The notes: generated from the letters alone by a model not told the origin. DNA of 64,000 nucleotides from JANNNF01 sp963772935 (GCA_963772935.1 CAVYZK010000008.1:186001-250000), one strand, 5' to 3'. Positions 51,160 through 61,134 are shown, numbered from the stretch's first letter. A program made the numbers and translations.

Positions 51160-51939
51160 ATGCTGTCATATCAACACATCTACCACGCCGGGAACCTTGC
51201 AGACGTGCAAAAGCACGCGCTGCTGGCGGTGGCGCTGGACTATCTGACGCAGAAGGACAAGCCCTTCAGCTATATCGAAACCCATGCCGGGCGGGGGCTT
51301 TATGACCTTGGGTCTGAGGCCGCGCTAAAGACGGGCGAGGCTGAAAAGGGCATTGCGGCGGTCGAAGGCTGGTTTCCGAAGGACCACCCTTACCGGCAGC
51401 GTCTGGCCGAGGTGCGGGCGCAATATGGCGCGACCGCCTATCCCGGATCGCCGCTGATTGCCGCACTGACCCTGCGCGCGATGGATACGATGCACCTGTG
51501 CGAGCTGCACCCCGCCGAGGCGCAGGCGCTGCGCCATGCGATGCTGCCATGGTCTGCCACCATCCACCCTGCGGACGGCTGGCAGCAGGCCCTTGCCCTG
51601 TCGCCGCCCACACCCCGCCGGGGGATGATGCTGATCGACCCGTCGTATGAGGTGAAGGCCGATTACGACACCATCCCCGCCACCATCGGCCATATTGTGC
51701 GCAAGTGGAACGTGGGGATCATCGCACTTTGGTATCCGCTGCTGACGGGCGGGCCGCATGGTCCCATGCTGGGACAGTTGCAGGCCGACCATCCGGGCGC
51801 CTTGCGGCACGAGGTGCGCTTTCCCCCGGCGCGTGATGGCCACCGGATGGAGGGGTCGGGGATGTTCATCATCAACCCGCCCTACGGATTGGAGGCCGAG
51901 GCGCAGCGATTGAGCAAGCTGTTCAAGGGGTTGAAGTGA
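51160..51939 (+). CDS. rlmJ: 23S rRNA (adenine(2030)-N6)-methyltransferase
   Basis: RlmJ (259 residues) methylates A2030 of 23S rRNA. The N-terminus MLSYQHIYHAGNLADVQKHA and the SAM-binding block FSYIETHAGRGLYDLGS match the family. The catalytic motif reads LIDPSYEVKADYD, with Ser where the more usual motif has Pro (DPPYE). The end GMFIINPPYGLEAEAQRLSK is also typical. Confidence 0.93.
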   Translation: MLSYQHIYHAGNLADVQKHALLAVALDYLTQKDKPFSYIETHAGRGLYDLGSEAALKTGEAEKGIAAVEGWFPKDHPYRQRLAEVRAQYGATAYPGSPLIAALTLRAMDTMHLCELHPAEAQALRHAMLPWSATIHPADGWQQALALSPPTPRRGMMLIDPSYEVKADYDTIPATIGHIVRKWNVGIIALWYPLLTGGPHGPMLGQLQADHPGALRHEVRFPPARDGHRMEGSGMFIINPPYGLEAEAQRLSKLFKGLK

Positions 51940-51957
51940 TTCTGGGGGCTTGAAGTG

Positions 51958-52846
51958 ATGCTGGAATTTCACACGCTGGATGTGTTCACCACCACGCCCT
52001 ACACCGGCAACCCTTTGGCCGTGGTGATGGGGGCGGATGATCTGACCACCGCGCAGATGCAGACCATCGCGCGGGAATTCAATCTGTCCGAGACGATCTT
52101 CGTGATGGCACCGGTGAACCCTGCCCATACCGCGCGGGTGCGGATTTTCTTTCCCACCGCCGAAATTCCCTTTGCGGGCCACCCGACCATCGGTTGCGCG
52201 ATCCATCTGGCGACTGCGGCGCATCCGGGCGATTTTGCCTGCACGATCACGCTGGAGGAGGAGGCGGGTCTTGTGCCTGTCGCCGTGACCCGACAAGGCA
52301 CTGATATCACTGCAGAACTGACCGCCCCTGTGGTGCCTTTTGCGGTTGCAGGCGCGATTAGACCCGGCCGTGGTTGCGGCGGCCTTGGGTTTGGCAACGG
52401 GCGATATTGGCCCCTTCCCGCCCGGCGCTTTCCAAGGGGGGCCGAGGTTCCTCTATGCCCCCGTACGGTCGCTGGACGCCTTGGCCAAGGCCCAACCGAT
52501 GCAGCCAGACTGGTCGCGGCTTATGGCGCAGGCGGGGGTGGACAGCATCTATCTCTACACCAAAGGCAGCGATTGCGACTTTCGCGCGCGGATGTTTTCG
52601 CCGACCGCAGGCATCCCGGAAGACCCGGCCACTGGGTCCGCGACGGCCATTCTGGCGGCGCACCTGCACCTGAACGGCGCGGTGCCGGATGGCACCACCC
52701 GCCTGTCCTTGCGGCAAGGGGTAGAGATGGGTCGGGCGTCTGATCTGACGCTGACCATCGACGCGGCAGGCGGTGTGATCACTGCCGTGCGCATCGCGGG
52801 GTCGGCGGTGCCGATTTCAACAGGTCAGTTGCACCCGCCCCGCTGA
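51958..52846 (+). CDS. PhzF-family isomerase/epimerase, single-base frameshift
   Basis: The first frame (FHTLDVFTTTPYTGNPLAVV, then ETIFVMAPVNPAHTARVRIF and FAGHPTIGCAIHLA) and the second (DPAVVAAALGLATGDIGPFP, then EDPATGSATAILAAHLHLNG) are the two halves of a PhzF protein with the catalytic Glu near SETIF. They join if one T is removed at 52337-52346 (CTTTTGCGGT), giving VVPLRLQARLDPAV. Joined length is about 295 residues, normal. PhzF-like proteins isomerise small acids; the substrate here is unknown. Confidence 0.85.
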
Positions 52847-52914
52847 TACATTTGCGCCGTGCCCATGTCGCAGACCCGCTACCCAAAGCGCAGCAAAGCC
52901 ATTATCCTGATCCG

Positions 52915-53353
52915 ATGATACAAAGCCTTCTGTCGCGCCTTCTGGCCCCCGCCCCCACCCGTTTGCCCGAACCTGATGCTGCTTTGGCACTGGCTGCCCT
53001 GTTGGTGCAGGCTCGCCCGCAGCGACGGGCTGTATTCCGGCGAGGAGGTTGAACGCATCGACCGCGTGCTGATGACCCGCCATCAACTGGATGCCTACGC
53101 CGCCGCCACCCTGCGCGCCGAGGCCGAAGATCTGGAAACCCAAGCCCCCGATACCGTGCGCTTCACACGCGCGCTGAAGGCCGCGACCGACCCCGAGGAT
53201 CGCGCCGCCCTGATGCAGGCGATGTGGACGGTGGCGCTGTCAGACGGCTTGCGCGATGATCAGGAGGACCGACTGTTGCGGCTGGTGTCGAACCTGCTGG
53301 GCCTGTCCGATGTGGAAAGTGCTCTTGCCCGGCAAAAGGCCGAACGCGGATGA
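52915..53353 (+). CDS. TerB-like protein, single-base frameshift
   Basis: The N-terminal frame starts MIQSLLSRLLAPAPTRLPEP; the rest continues in the next frame as LARSDGLYSGEEVERIDRVL, then AALMQAMWTVALSDGLRDDQ and EDRLLRLVSNLLGLSDVESA. This is the TerB/DUF533-like helical fold with acidic metal-binding turns (SDGxYSxEE, SDGLRDDQED). The break is an extra G at about 53010-53011 (ALLVQ, then LARSDG). Joined length is about 146 residues. The stop overlaps the start of the next gene. Confidence 0.8.
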
Positions 53354-54102
53354 TTGCTTCCCTTGGCATGTATGACATGGCGCCGATGCAGGCGGCGAAT
53401 GACCGCTACTGGGCGCTGATCGCCGAGGCGCTTGATGTGCGCGTTCCGCTGACCCGTGGAGCAGGAGCCTATTGGGACGCGTGGCAATCGCCTGACCTGA
53501 TCCTGTCGCAGACCTGTGGCTACCCCTATCGGGCGCGGTTGCATGACCGGGTAACGCTGGTCGGCACGCCGGAGTATGGCCTGCCGGGGTGCGCGCCGGG
53601 GTATTACTGTTCGGTCTTCGTCGCCCGCAAGGACGACCCGCGCGACGGGCTTGCCGCGTTCGACGGCGCACGATTTGCCTATAACGAACCCCTGTCGCAA
53701 TCGGGCTGGGCAGCGCCGCAAACCCATGCTCAGGGCCTTGGCATCCACCTGCCGCCCACATTGCAGACCGGCGGCCATGCGCTGTCTGCCGCCGCCGTGG
53801 CGGAAGGGCGCGCTGATATCGCCGCACTGGATGCGCTGACATGGGCGTTGCTGCAACGCCACGCCCCCGCCCTGCCCCTGCGCGAAGTGGCCCACACCAC
53901 CCCCACCCCCGGCCTACCTTATATAACGGCAAAACACCGCGACCCTGCCCCGATCGCTGCCGCCATCACGCAGGCGATTGCGGCGCTGTCGGCGGATGAC
54001 CGCGAAACCCTGCACCTGAAAGGCCTCGTCGCCATCCCGTCTGCCAGCTATCTTGCAGTGCCCATCCCGCCCGCACCTGACCATATTGCGCAACCTCATT
54101 AG
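53350..54102 (+). CDS. PhnD-like phosphate/phosphonate-type binding protein, without signal peptide
   Basis: This 250-residue protein (MIASLGMYDMAPMQAANDRY, then PDLILSQTCGYPYRARLHDR and SQSGWAAPQTHAQGLG) belongs to the PhnD/SsuA/TauA binding-protein superfamily. The motif for the bound anion (SQTCGYP, NEPLSQSG) is present. No signal peptide is seen and no permease or ATPase gene follows, so it may be cytosolic or depend on an unannotated start. It overlaps the terB-like gene (GGATGA). Confidence 0.75.
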   Translation: MIASLGMYDMAPMQAANDRYWALIAEALDVRVPLTRGAGAYWDAWQSPDLILSQTCGYPYRARLHDRVTLVGTPEYGLPGCAPGYYCSVFVARKDDPRDGLAAFDGARFAYNEPLSQSGWAAPQTHAQGLGIHLPPTLQTGGHALSAAAVAEGRADIAALDALTWALLQRHAPALPLREVAHTTPTPGLPYITAKHRDPAPIAAAITQAIAALSADDRETLHLKGLVAIPSASYLAVPIPPAPDHIAQPH

Positions 54103-54222
54103 GCAGTTTGGAAAGGTTTGCCGTTCCAGATGCCACAAAGCACGTTGCAATAGCGCCAGAACTGCGCCCTACTGCCTCTCCACAGCCCGCATCAGACGGG
54201 CGTTCCCTGCCAACAGAGACAC

Positions 54223-54990
54223 ATGACCGATACCCCCGTCATCGCGATCCGCGACCTGCACAAAGCGTATGGCAACCTTGAGGTTCTCAAGGGCGTCGAT
54301 CTGACCGCACCGCGCGGCCATGTGGTGTCGCTGATCGGGTCGTCTGGGTCGGGCAAATCCACCCTGCTGCGCTGCTGCAACCTGCTGGAGGACAGCCAGC
54401 AAGGCGATATCCAGTTTGAGGGGGAATCCGTGCGCTGGAAGGGCGAGGGGCTGGGTCGCCACCCCGCCGACCGCGCCCAGGTCACCCGGATGCGCACCAA
54501 CCTGTCGATGGTGTTTCAGCAGTTCAATCTGTGGTCGCACATGACCATCCTGCAAAACGTGATGGAAGCGCCGGTCACGGTGATGAAGCGCGACCCGAAA
54601 GAGGTCGAGGAAAAGGCGCGGCATTACCTTGCCAAGGTCGGCATCGTTGAAAAATGCGATGCCTGGCCTGCGCAGCTTTCCGGTGGCCAGCAGCAACGCG
54701 CGGCCATTGCGCGCGCGCTGTGCATGGAACCCCGCGCCCTGTTGTTTGACGAGCCGACATCTGCGCTGGACCCCGAGCTGGAGCAGGAAGTCATCAAGGT
54801 GATCAAAGCCTTGGCCGATGAAGGCCGCACGATGATACTGGTCACGCATGACATGAAGCTGGCGGCGGATTGTTCCGATCACGTCATCTTTCTGCATCAG
54901 GGGAAAATCGAAGAACAAGGCCCCCCTGCCAGCCTGTTCGGCAACCCGCAGACCGACCGTCTGCGCGGGTTTCTGTCCGCCACCGCATAA
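54223..54990 (+). CDS. Polar amino acid / polyamine ABC transporter ATP-binding protein
   Basis: This 255-residue ATPase of the HisP/ArtP/OccP group has Walker A GSSGSGKSTLLRCCNLLE, Q-loop FQQFNLWSHMT, signature QLSGGQQQRAAIARALCMEP, Walker B LLFDEPTSALD and H-loop VTHDMKLAADC. It is first in a run of eight co-directed genes to 62432, so it likely drives uptake for the downstream gamma-glutamyl polyamine enzymes. Confidence 0.92.
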   Translation: MTDTPVIAIRDLHKAYGNLEVLKGVDLTAPRGHVVSLIGSSGSGKSTLLRCCNLLEDSQQGDIQFEGESVRWKGEGLGRHPADRAQVTRMRTNLSMVFQQFNLWSHMTILQNVMEAPVTVMKRDPKEVEEKARHYLAKVGIVEKCDAWPAQLSGGQQQRAAIARALCMEPRALLFDEPTSALDPELEQEVIKVIKALADEGRTMILVTHDMKLAADCSDHVIFLHQGKIEEQGPPASLFGNPQTDRLRGFLSATA

Positions 54991-55020
54991 ACCAAAACCA
55001 AGTCCAAAAGGGAAAAACCA

Positions 55021-55743
55021 ATGAAAAAACTGATGCTTGCGACCGCACTTCTGGCCCTGACCGCAGGGTTTGCCACCGCCCAGACCGTGCGCCTTGGCAC
55101 CGAAGGCGCCTACCCCCCCTTCAACTTCATCAACGACGCGGGTGAAGTGGCGGGCTTTGAACGCGAAGTCGGTGACGAGCTGTGCAAGCGCGCCGCCCTG
55201 ACCTGCGAATGGGTGACGAATGAATGGGACAGCATCATCCCGAACCTGCAGTCGGGCAACTATGATGTGATCATCGCGGGCATGTCGATCACGCCAGAGC
55301 GCGAGGAAGTCATTGATTTCACGCAGAACTACTTCCCGCCTGCCGCTTCTGCCTATGTCGCGGCCACGGCTGACGTCGATGTGAAAACCGGCGTTGTGGC
55401 GGCACAGGTGTCGACCATTCAGGCGGGCTATGTGGCCGAATCCGGTGCGACCGTGCTGGAATTCGCGACCCCGGACGAAAGCATCGCCGCCGTGAAGAAC
55501 GGCGAGGCTGTGGCCGTGTTTGCCGACAAGGACTTCCTTGCCCCGATCGTGGCGGAATCCGGTGGTGCGCTGATGTTTGTGGGCGAACCTGTGCAGCTTG
55601 GCGGCGGTGTGGGTCTTGGCCTGCGCTCGTCGGACACCGAGTTGAAGGAAAAACTGAACGCGGCCATCCAGTCGATGAAAGACGATGGCAGCCTGAACAA
55701 ACTGATCGAAAAGAACTTCGGCCCCGAAACCGCCAAGTTCTAA
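55021..55743 (+). CDS. Polar amino acid-type ABC transporter substrate-binding protein
   Basis: This 240-residue periplasmic protein has a signal peptide (KLMLATALLALTAGFATA). The mature start VRLGTEGAYPPFNFINDAGE and the blocks GFEREVGDELCKRAALTCEW, GMSITPEREEVIDFTQNYFP are those of the lysine/arginine/ornithine-histidine binding family. The ligand is probably a cationic amino acid or amine. 30 bp separate it from the ATPase gene; AAAAGGGAAAAACC precedes the ATG. Confidence 0.92.
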   Translation: MKKLMLATALLALTAGFATAQTVRLGTEGAYPPFNFINDAGEVAGFEREVGDELCKRAALTCEWVTNEWDSIIPNLQSGNYDVIIAGMSITPEREEVIDFTQNYFPPAASAYVAATADVDVKTGVVAAQVSTIQAGYVAESGATVLEFATPDESIAAVKNGEAVAVFADKDFLAPIVAESGGALMFVGEPVQLGGGVGLGLRSSDTELKEKLNAAIQSMKDDGSLNKLIEKNFGPETAKF

Positions 55744-55783
55744 GGCATAGCGCCCCCCGACCTTCGGGGGGCGTGTCCCCATC

Positions 55784-56666
55784 ATGTTCGCGTCCTGCGC
55801 CGATCCGAAATCCATCGAGGGGCTGTCGTGGTTCCTGTGCTACCTGACCACAGGCAAGCAGGTTGATTTCTATTGGTCCTTCCTGACCGTGCTGACCCTG
55901 ATCGCCATCACCGCCCCGGTCGCGTTGACCATGGGGTTTGGCGGGGCTATGGCCGCGCGCAGCCCGTTTCTGCCGCTGCGGATGATTGGGCAAGGGCTAT
56001 ACCGGCATGGTGCGCGGCATCCCCGATATCGTGTTTTTCCTGTTCTTTGTCATAGCTTTGGATCAGGGCATCGAATGGGTCGTGCATCAGGTGCGCTGCC
56101 CCGACTGGACAGAACCGGTGCGGCAGGGGCTGGAGTTTCGCGTCTGCCCCGAGGCCAAAGTCCCGTCCAGCAACTCGCCACAAATCTGGCACCAGATTTA
56201 CGGGTTTTTCCTTGCGGTGTTTACCTTTTCCATCGTGTTCGGGGCCTTTGCGGCCAACGTTCTGTATGGCGCGATGCAGGCGGTGCCGCGCGCGCAACTG
56301 GAAACCGGCGAGGCCTATGGCATGTCAAATGCGCAGGTGTTTCGCCGTATCCTGATGCCGCAGATGTGGGTGTTTGCGCTGCCCGGCCTGTCGAATCTGT
56401 GGATGATCCTGATCAAGGCCACGCCACTGCTGTTCCTGCTGGGCGTCAAGGATATCGTCTATTGGGCGCGGGAACTGGGCGGGTCCAAGACGCAAGCCTA
56501 TGAATACCCGCATCCCGACTGGCGGCTTTATTACTTCCTGTTCCTGCTGGTGTTCTATCTGTGCTTCACCAAGCTGTCCGAACTGGCCCTTGCCCGCATT
56601 TCCGCCCGCCTGTCCAAAGGGCAGGCCACAGCCGCAGGCGAAGCCATGCGAAAGGCGGGCGTATGA
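55784..56666 (+). CDS. ABC transporter permease (HisQ/ArtQ-type), single-base frameshift
   Basis: The first frame (KQVDFYWSFLTVLTLIAITA, then ARSPFLPLRMIG) and the second (KGYTGMVRGIPDIVFFLFFV, EAA loop YGAMQAVPRAQLETGEAYGM) join if one G is removed at 55988-55990, giving RMIGKGYTGMVRG. Joined length is about 293 residues, long for the family because of an insert after the third helix (EFRVCPEAKVPSSNSPQIW). The stop overlaps the next gene's start (GTATGA). Confidence 0.85.
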
Positions 56667-57490
56667 GCTGTCTGGAGACGATCAGCCAATATGCGTTCCG
56701 CTCGCTCGGGTTTGGCGAAAAGCTGTTGCCGCGCAGTGATTTCACCCTGTGCCAGCAGTTTACGCTGATCGGGTCGGGGTTGATCTGGAATATCTACTTC
56801 GGGGTTCTGGCGCTGATCTTCGGGTTCTTTCTTGCCAATGCCGTGGCGCTGGCCAAATCGGCGCGCAACCCGTGGGTCCGCAAACCCGCCGAATGGTTCA
56901 TCTTTGTCTTTCGCGGCAGTCCTTTGTTCATCCAGTTCTTTCTGGCCTATGAGGCGTTGCAGATGCTGCCCAAGGCCGGGCTGAACGTCTTTGGCCTTAC
57001 GGTTGAAACGGCGTGGACCACCAAGGCCTGGGCCGGGGCGCTGTTTGTGCTGTTCCTGAACACCGCCGCCTACACGGCCGAGATTTTCCATGGCGCGTTG
57101 CGGTCGATCCCCAAGGGCGATCTGGAGGCCGCCGATGCCTATGGCATCACCGGCTGGCAACGGTTTCGCCGCATCCAGTGGCCCACCATGCTGCGGCTGG
57201 CTTGGCCCGCCTATACGAATGAGGCGATATTCCTGTTTCACGCCACCACACTGGTCTATTTCAGCGGCTTCCCGGCGTTTCAGCAAAAGGGCGATGCGCT
57301 GTATTACGCCAACTACTTTGCCGACAAGACCTTCAACCCCTTCGTGCCCTATCCGATCGTTGCCTTCTATTTCATCTGCCTGACGCTTTCCTTGGTCTGG
57401 CTGTTCGGGCGGGCGAACACTTATCTCAACCGCCACCTGCCCTCGAACCAGAAAAGCAGAATTCGCTTGCGTCCCCAAGTGATCCGGTAG
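56663..57490 (+). CDS. ABC transporter permease (HisM/ArtM-type)
   Basis: The protein has 275 residues and five or six helices. FIFVFRGSPLFIQFFLAYEA is the typical first cytoplasmic motif, and YTAEIFHGALRSIPKGDLEA with ADAYGITGWQRFRRIQWPTM forms the EAA loop. It forms a heteromeric channel with the preceding permease, to which it is translationally coupled. Confidence 0.9.
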   Translation: MSCLETISQYAFRSLGFGEKLLPRSDFTLCQQFTLIGSGLIWNIYFGVLALIFGFFLANAVALAKSARNPWVRKPAEWFIFVFRGSPLFIQFFLAYEALQMLPKAGLNVFGLTVETAWTTKAWAGALFVLFLNTAAYTAEIFHGALRSIPKGDLEAADAYGITGWQRFRRIQWPTMLRLAWPAYTNEAIFLFHATTLVYFSGFPAFQQKGDALYYANYFADKTFNPFVPYPIVAFYFICLTLSLVWLFGRANTYLNRHLPSNQKSRIRLRPQVIR

Positions 57491-57666
57491 TACCCTTGAT
57501 TTGATCAAATTATCCGGGCACCCGCCCGGACCCGTGTGGGGCCTGCGGGCAGACCATGGGCAGGGATCGAAAACATAAGGGAAGGATCAAGGGCATGATC
57601 CAAACCTCGCACATCAAGCGCCTTTAGGTGCTGTGGGCGGGTAATTGTGCCCCGTCCAAGACAAAC

Positions 57667-59007
57667 ATGATGAAGGACTATCTGCGTAAGCACCCGCAAG
57701 TGCGTACCATCCGTGTGGCCGCCGCCGACCTGAACGGTCAGGCACGCGGCAAACGGGTTCCGGCCCGCTTTGCCGACAAGGTCGTGGCTGACGGCACCCG
57801 CTTTCCATTTTCCGTGCTCAGCCTCGACATCTGGGGCGAAGATATTGACGACAGCCCACTGGTGTTTGAACAGGGCGACCAGGACGGCGTGTTGAAACCG
57901 ACCGAGCGTGGCTTCATGCCGATGCCGTGGCTGGAGGCCCCGACCGCCCTGCTGCCGATCTGGATGTTCCGCGAAAACGGCACCCCCTATGATGGCGATC
58001 CGCGCCATGCGCTGCGTGCCGTTGTGGACCGGTACAAGGCCAAGGGGTTGACGCCCGTCTGCGCGATGGAACTGGAATTCTTCCTGATCGACGATTCAGG
58101 CAAGACGATGCAGGTGCCCGCCAGCCCCCGGTCGGGCAAGCGGCGCAAGGCGGCTGAAACCCTGTCGATCCGCGCGCTTGACGCGTTTGATACCTTCTTC
58201 ACCGATCTTTACGACGCCTGCGAGGCGATGGATATTCCCGCCGATACCAGCACCTCGGAAACCGGGCTTGGCCAGTTTGAGGTCAACCTGATGCATTGTG
58301 ACGACGCGCTGCGCGCCGCAGATGATGCATGGTTGTTCAAGATGCTGGTGAAGGGTCTGGCCCGCCGCCACGGCTTTGCCGCCAGTTTCATGGCAAAACC
58401 CTACCCGGAATATTCGGGGTCGGGCCTGCACACCCATTTTTCGGTGGTCGATGCAGCGGGCGACAACGTGTTTGACAGCGGTGGCCCCAAAGGCACGGCG
58501 ATGCTGAAGCAGGCGGTCGCGGGCTGTCTGAACGCGATGCACGATTCCGCGCTGATGTTTGCGCCGCACCAGAACAGCTATGAACGGCTGGTGCCGGGCA
58601 AACATGCGCCGACCGCGATTTGCTGGGGGTATGAAAACCGCACCGCCGCAATTCGTATTCCGGCTGGCAGTTCGTCTGCACGGCGGATCGAACACCGGGT
58701 GGCCGGGGGTGACGTGAACCCCTATGTCATGCTGGCGGCCATTCTGGGCGCGGCGCTGGACGGGATCGAGAACCAGATGGAGCCTGCAAGCCCGATCAAT
58801 GGCAACGCCTATGCCGTGGACGGCTTGCCGCAAATTCCGCAGACATGGGAACAAGCCATTGATGCGTTTGAACAAAGCGCCATCCTGCCCCGGTTTTTGC
58901 CGCCTGAACTGATCCGCAACCTGGTACTGATCAAGCGGCAGGAACTGCATTACATCGCCGAACTGACGCCGGAAGAACGGGTCGAGTTGTACCTCGACAC
59001 CGTCTGA
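57667..59007 (+). CDS. Glutamine synthetase family, probable gamma-glutamylpolyamine synthetase (PuuA-like), copy 1
   Basis: About 446 residues. The N-terminus MMKDYLRKHPQVRTIRVAAA, then DLNGQARGKRVPARF is typical of PuuA-type enzymes rather than GlnA. The catalytic domain shows CAMELEFFLID, SETGLGQFEVNLMHCDDALR, FAASFMAKPYPEYSGSGLHT and WGYENRTAAIRIPAGSSSAR. No GlnA adenylylation-site segment is seen near the C-terminus. The reaction would be ATP-dependent gamma-glutamylation of an amine such as putrescine. ATG 57667 and 57670 are both possible. Confidence 0.85.
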   Translation: MMKDYLRKHPQVRTIRVAAADLNGQARGKRVPARFADKVVADGTRFPFSVLSLDIWGEDIDDSPLVFEQGDQDGVLKPTERGFMPMPWLEAPTALLPIWMFRENGTPYDGDPRHALRAVVDRYKAKGLTPVCAMELEFFLIDDSGKTMQVPASPRSGKRRKAAETLSIRALDAFDTFFTDLYDACEAMDIPADTSTSETGLGQFEVNLMHCDDALRAADDAWLFKMLVKGLARRHGFAASFMAKPYPEYSGSGLHTHFSVVDAAGDNVFDSGGPKGTAMLKQAVAGCLNAMHDSALMFAPHQNSYERLVPGKHAPTAICWGYENRTAAIRIPAGSSSARRIEHRVAGGDVNPYVMLAAILGAALDGIENQMEPASPINGNAYAVDGLPQIPQTWEQAIDAFEQSAILPRFLPPELIRNLVLIKRQELHYIAELTPEERVELYLDTV

Positions 59008-59077
59008 TCCCGAGGCCCCCCTTGACCAACAGGGGGGGCACTGGCGTAGGCTTTCACAGCAACACAGGACCACCAAT

Positions 59078-59773
59078 ATGCTGATCGGCATCTTGCAAAC
59101 CGGCCTCGCCCCGGACGCGCTGTCCCCCACGATGGGCGACTATCCGGATATGTTCGCGCGCTTGTTGGACGGGAATGGCTTTACCTTTCAGACCTTTCGC
59201 GTGGTGGACGGGGTGTTCCCACCGTCCGTTAGTGCCTGCGATGGGTGGCTGATCACCGGGTCGCGGCACGGGGTCTATGAGGACCACGCATGGCTGCCGC
59301 CGCTGGAGGATTTCATTCGCGCGGCCTTCGCGGCCCATGTCCCGCTGGTCGGCATCTGCTTTGGCCACCAGATCATCGCGCAGGCGATGGGGGGCCGGGT
59401 AGAGCAGTTCAAAGGCGGTTGGGCGGTCGGGGCGACCGACTATGATTTCGGCGGCAAGACGGTAACGCTGAACGCCTGGCACCGCGATCAGGTCGTGCAG
59501 GCCCCCGACAGTGCCACAGTCATCGCGACAAACGAATTTTGCGCGAACGCGGCGCTGCTGTATGACGACCGCGCCTTTACCGTGCAGGCCCACCCCGAAT
59601 TTGCGCCCGATTTTGTCGATGGTCTGATGAAAACCCGGGGCAAGGGGCTGGTGCCCGATACGTTGATGGCGGCGGCCACCGCCCGCCTGACCGACCCGTT
59701 GGGCGACAAATCCATGGCAGCGCAAATCGCGGCCTTCTTCAAGCAACCCAGACCCACCCTTCAAACAGCGTGA
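59078..59773 (+). CDS. Class I glutamine amidotransferase-like hydrolase (PuuD-type role)
   Basis: The protein has 231 residues. The nucleophile Cys is in VPLVGICFGHQIIAQAMGG, and His/Glu are in TVQAHPEFAPDFVDGL; the start MLIGILQTGLAPDALSPTMG is that of the GATase1_1 group. E. coli PuuD of a related group hydrolyses gamma-glutamyl-GABA. Placement between two PuuA-like genes suggests the same pathway, though this branch is shorter and more like GMP-synthase-type amidotransferases. Confidence 0.83.
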   Translation: MLIGILQTGLAPDALSPTMGDYPDMFARLLDGNGFTFQTFRVVDGVFPPSVSACDGWLITGSRHGVYEDHAWLPPLEDFIRAAFAAHVPLVGICFGHQIIAQAMGGRVEQFKGGWAVGATDYDFGGKTVTLNAWHRDQVVQAPDSATVIATNEFCANAALLYDDRAFTVQAHPEFAPDFVDGLMKTRGKGLVPDTLMAAATARLTDPLGDKSMAAQIAAFFKQPRPTLQTA

Positions 59774-59778
59774 CCCCC

Positions 59779-61134
59779 ATGTCCAAATGGACCGACCAAC
59801 TGCCCGAAGCAGCGCGTGATTATATCGGCAACCGCCGTGTGGATGAGGTTGAATGTGTGATCGGCGACATTGCCGGGGTGGCGCGCGGCAAGGCGATGCC
59901 TGCGGCGAAATTTGGCAAGCAGACCAACTACTTCCTGCCAAACTCGATCTTCCTGCAAACCATCACTGGCGAATGGGCCGACAATCCGTTTGACGCGTTT
60001 ACCGAACCGGACATGGTGATGGTCCCCGATTTCAGTACCGCGACCGCAGCGCCGTGGACGGCGGACGTGACCTTGCAGGTGATCCATGATGCGCAGGATC
60101 AGGACGGTCAGCCGATCACCTTCAGCCCGCGCAACGTGCTGCGCCGCATCGTGCAGCTGTATGCCGATCAAGGTTGGGTGCCGGTCGTCGCACCCGAGAT
60201 GGAATTCTTCCTGACCGCCCGCAACATCGACCCCAACATGCCGGTGGAACCGCCGATGGGCCGGTCGGGCCGCAGGGCGGCGGGCAAGCAGGCCTATTCG
60301 CTGTCGGCGATTGATGAATATGGCAAGGTGATCGACGACATCTATGACTTCGCCGAGGCGCAGGGGCTGGAGATTGACGGCATCTTGCAAGAAGGTGGTG
60401 CGGGGCAGATCGAGCTGAACCTCGCGCATGGCGACCCGGTGCGGCTGGCGGACGATGTGTTCTTCTTCAAACGCCTGATCCGAGAAGCCGCACTTCGGCA
60501 TGATTGCTTTGCCACTTTCATGGCGAAACCGATCGGGGGCGAACCGGGATCGGCGATGCACATCCACAGTTCAGTCGTGGATGCCAAGACCGGCAAGAAC
60601 ATCTTTGCCGACAAAAAGGGCGGCGAGACCGAGCATTTCCTGCATTTCATCGCCGGCATGCAGAACCATCTGACCGGCGCGATTGCCGTGCTGGCGCCCT
60701 ATGTGAACAGCTATCGCCGCTACGTTCCCGACTTTGCCGCCCCGATCAACCTTGAATGGGGCCGCGACAACCGCACCACTGGCCTGCGCATCCCGATCAG
60801 CACGCCTGCCGCGCGCCGGGTTGAAAACCGCCTGCCGGGCATGGATTGCAACCCCTATCTGGGCATCGCGGCCACACTTGCCTGCGGCTATCTGGGCCTG
60901 ATGGAGAAAAAAGAGCCACGGCCCGAATTCAAGACCAGCGCCTATATCGACAGCGATGATATCCCCACCAATATGGGCGACGCGCTGGACCTGCTGGAGG
61001 AGGACAAGGCGCTGTGCGAGGTGCTGGGCACTGATTTCTGCAAGGTCTATGATTCCGTAAAGCGAAATGAATACAAAGAGTTCCTGCAAGTCATCAGCCC
61101 GTGGGAACGCGAACATCTGCTGCTGAACGTATGA
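59779..61134 (+). CDS. Glutamine synthetase family, probable gamma-glutamylpolyamine synthetase (PuuA-like), copy 2
   Basis: About 451 residues: MSKWTDQLPEAARDYIGNRR, ECVIGDIAGVARGKAMPAAK, VVAPEMEFFLTARNIDPNMP, LQEGGAGQIELNLAHGDPVR, ATFMAKPIGGEPGSAMHIHS and WGRDNRTTGLRIPISTPAAR. It is a distinct paralogue of the copy at 57667, not a duplicate. ATG 59779 is favoured over the GTG at 59770. The stop overlaps the next start (ATGA). Confidence 0.87.
   Translation: MSKWTDQLPEAARDYIGNRRVDEVECVIGDIAGVARGKAMPAAKFGKQTNYFLPNSIFLQTITGEWADNPFDAFTEPDMVMVPDFSTATAAPWTADVTLQVIHDAQDQDGQPITFSPRNVLRRIVQLYADQGWVPVVAPEMEFFLTARNIDPNMPVEPPMGRSGRRAAGKQAYSLSAIDEYGKVIDDIYDFAEAQGLEIDGILQEGGAGQIELNLAHGDPVRLADDVFFFKRLIREAALRHDCFATFMAKPIGGEPGSAMHIHSSVVDAKTGKNIFADKKGGETEHFLHFIAGMQNHLTGAIAVLAPYVNSYRRYVPDFAAPINLEWGRDNRTTGLRIPISTPAARRVENRLPGMDCNPYLGIAATLACGYLGLMEKKEPRPEFKTSAYIDSDDIPTNMGDALDLLEEDKALCEVLGTDFCKVYDSVKRNEYKEFLQVISPWEREHLLLNV

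Noticed and set aside
2286..52346. Programmed ribosomal frameshifting at CTTTTGCGGT
   Set aside because: The decamer is read in different phases in the three genes, and a fourth copy is decoded normally.
54169..55815. Minus-strand open frame of 548 codons opposite the ABC transporter genes
   Set aside because: It spans several clear genes on the other strand and has no recognisable domain.
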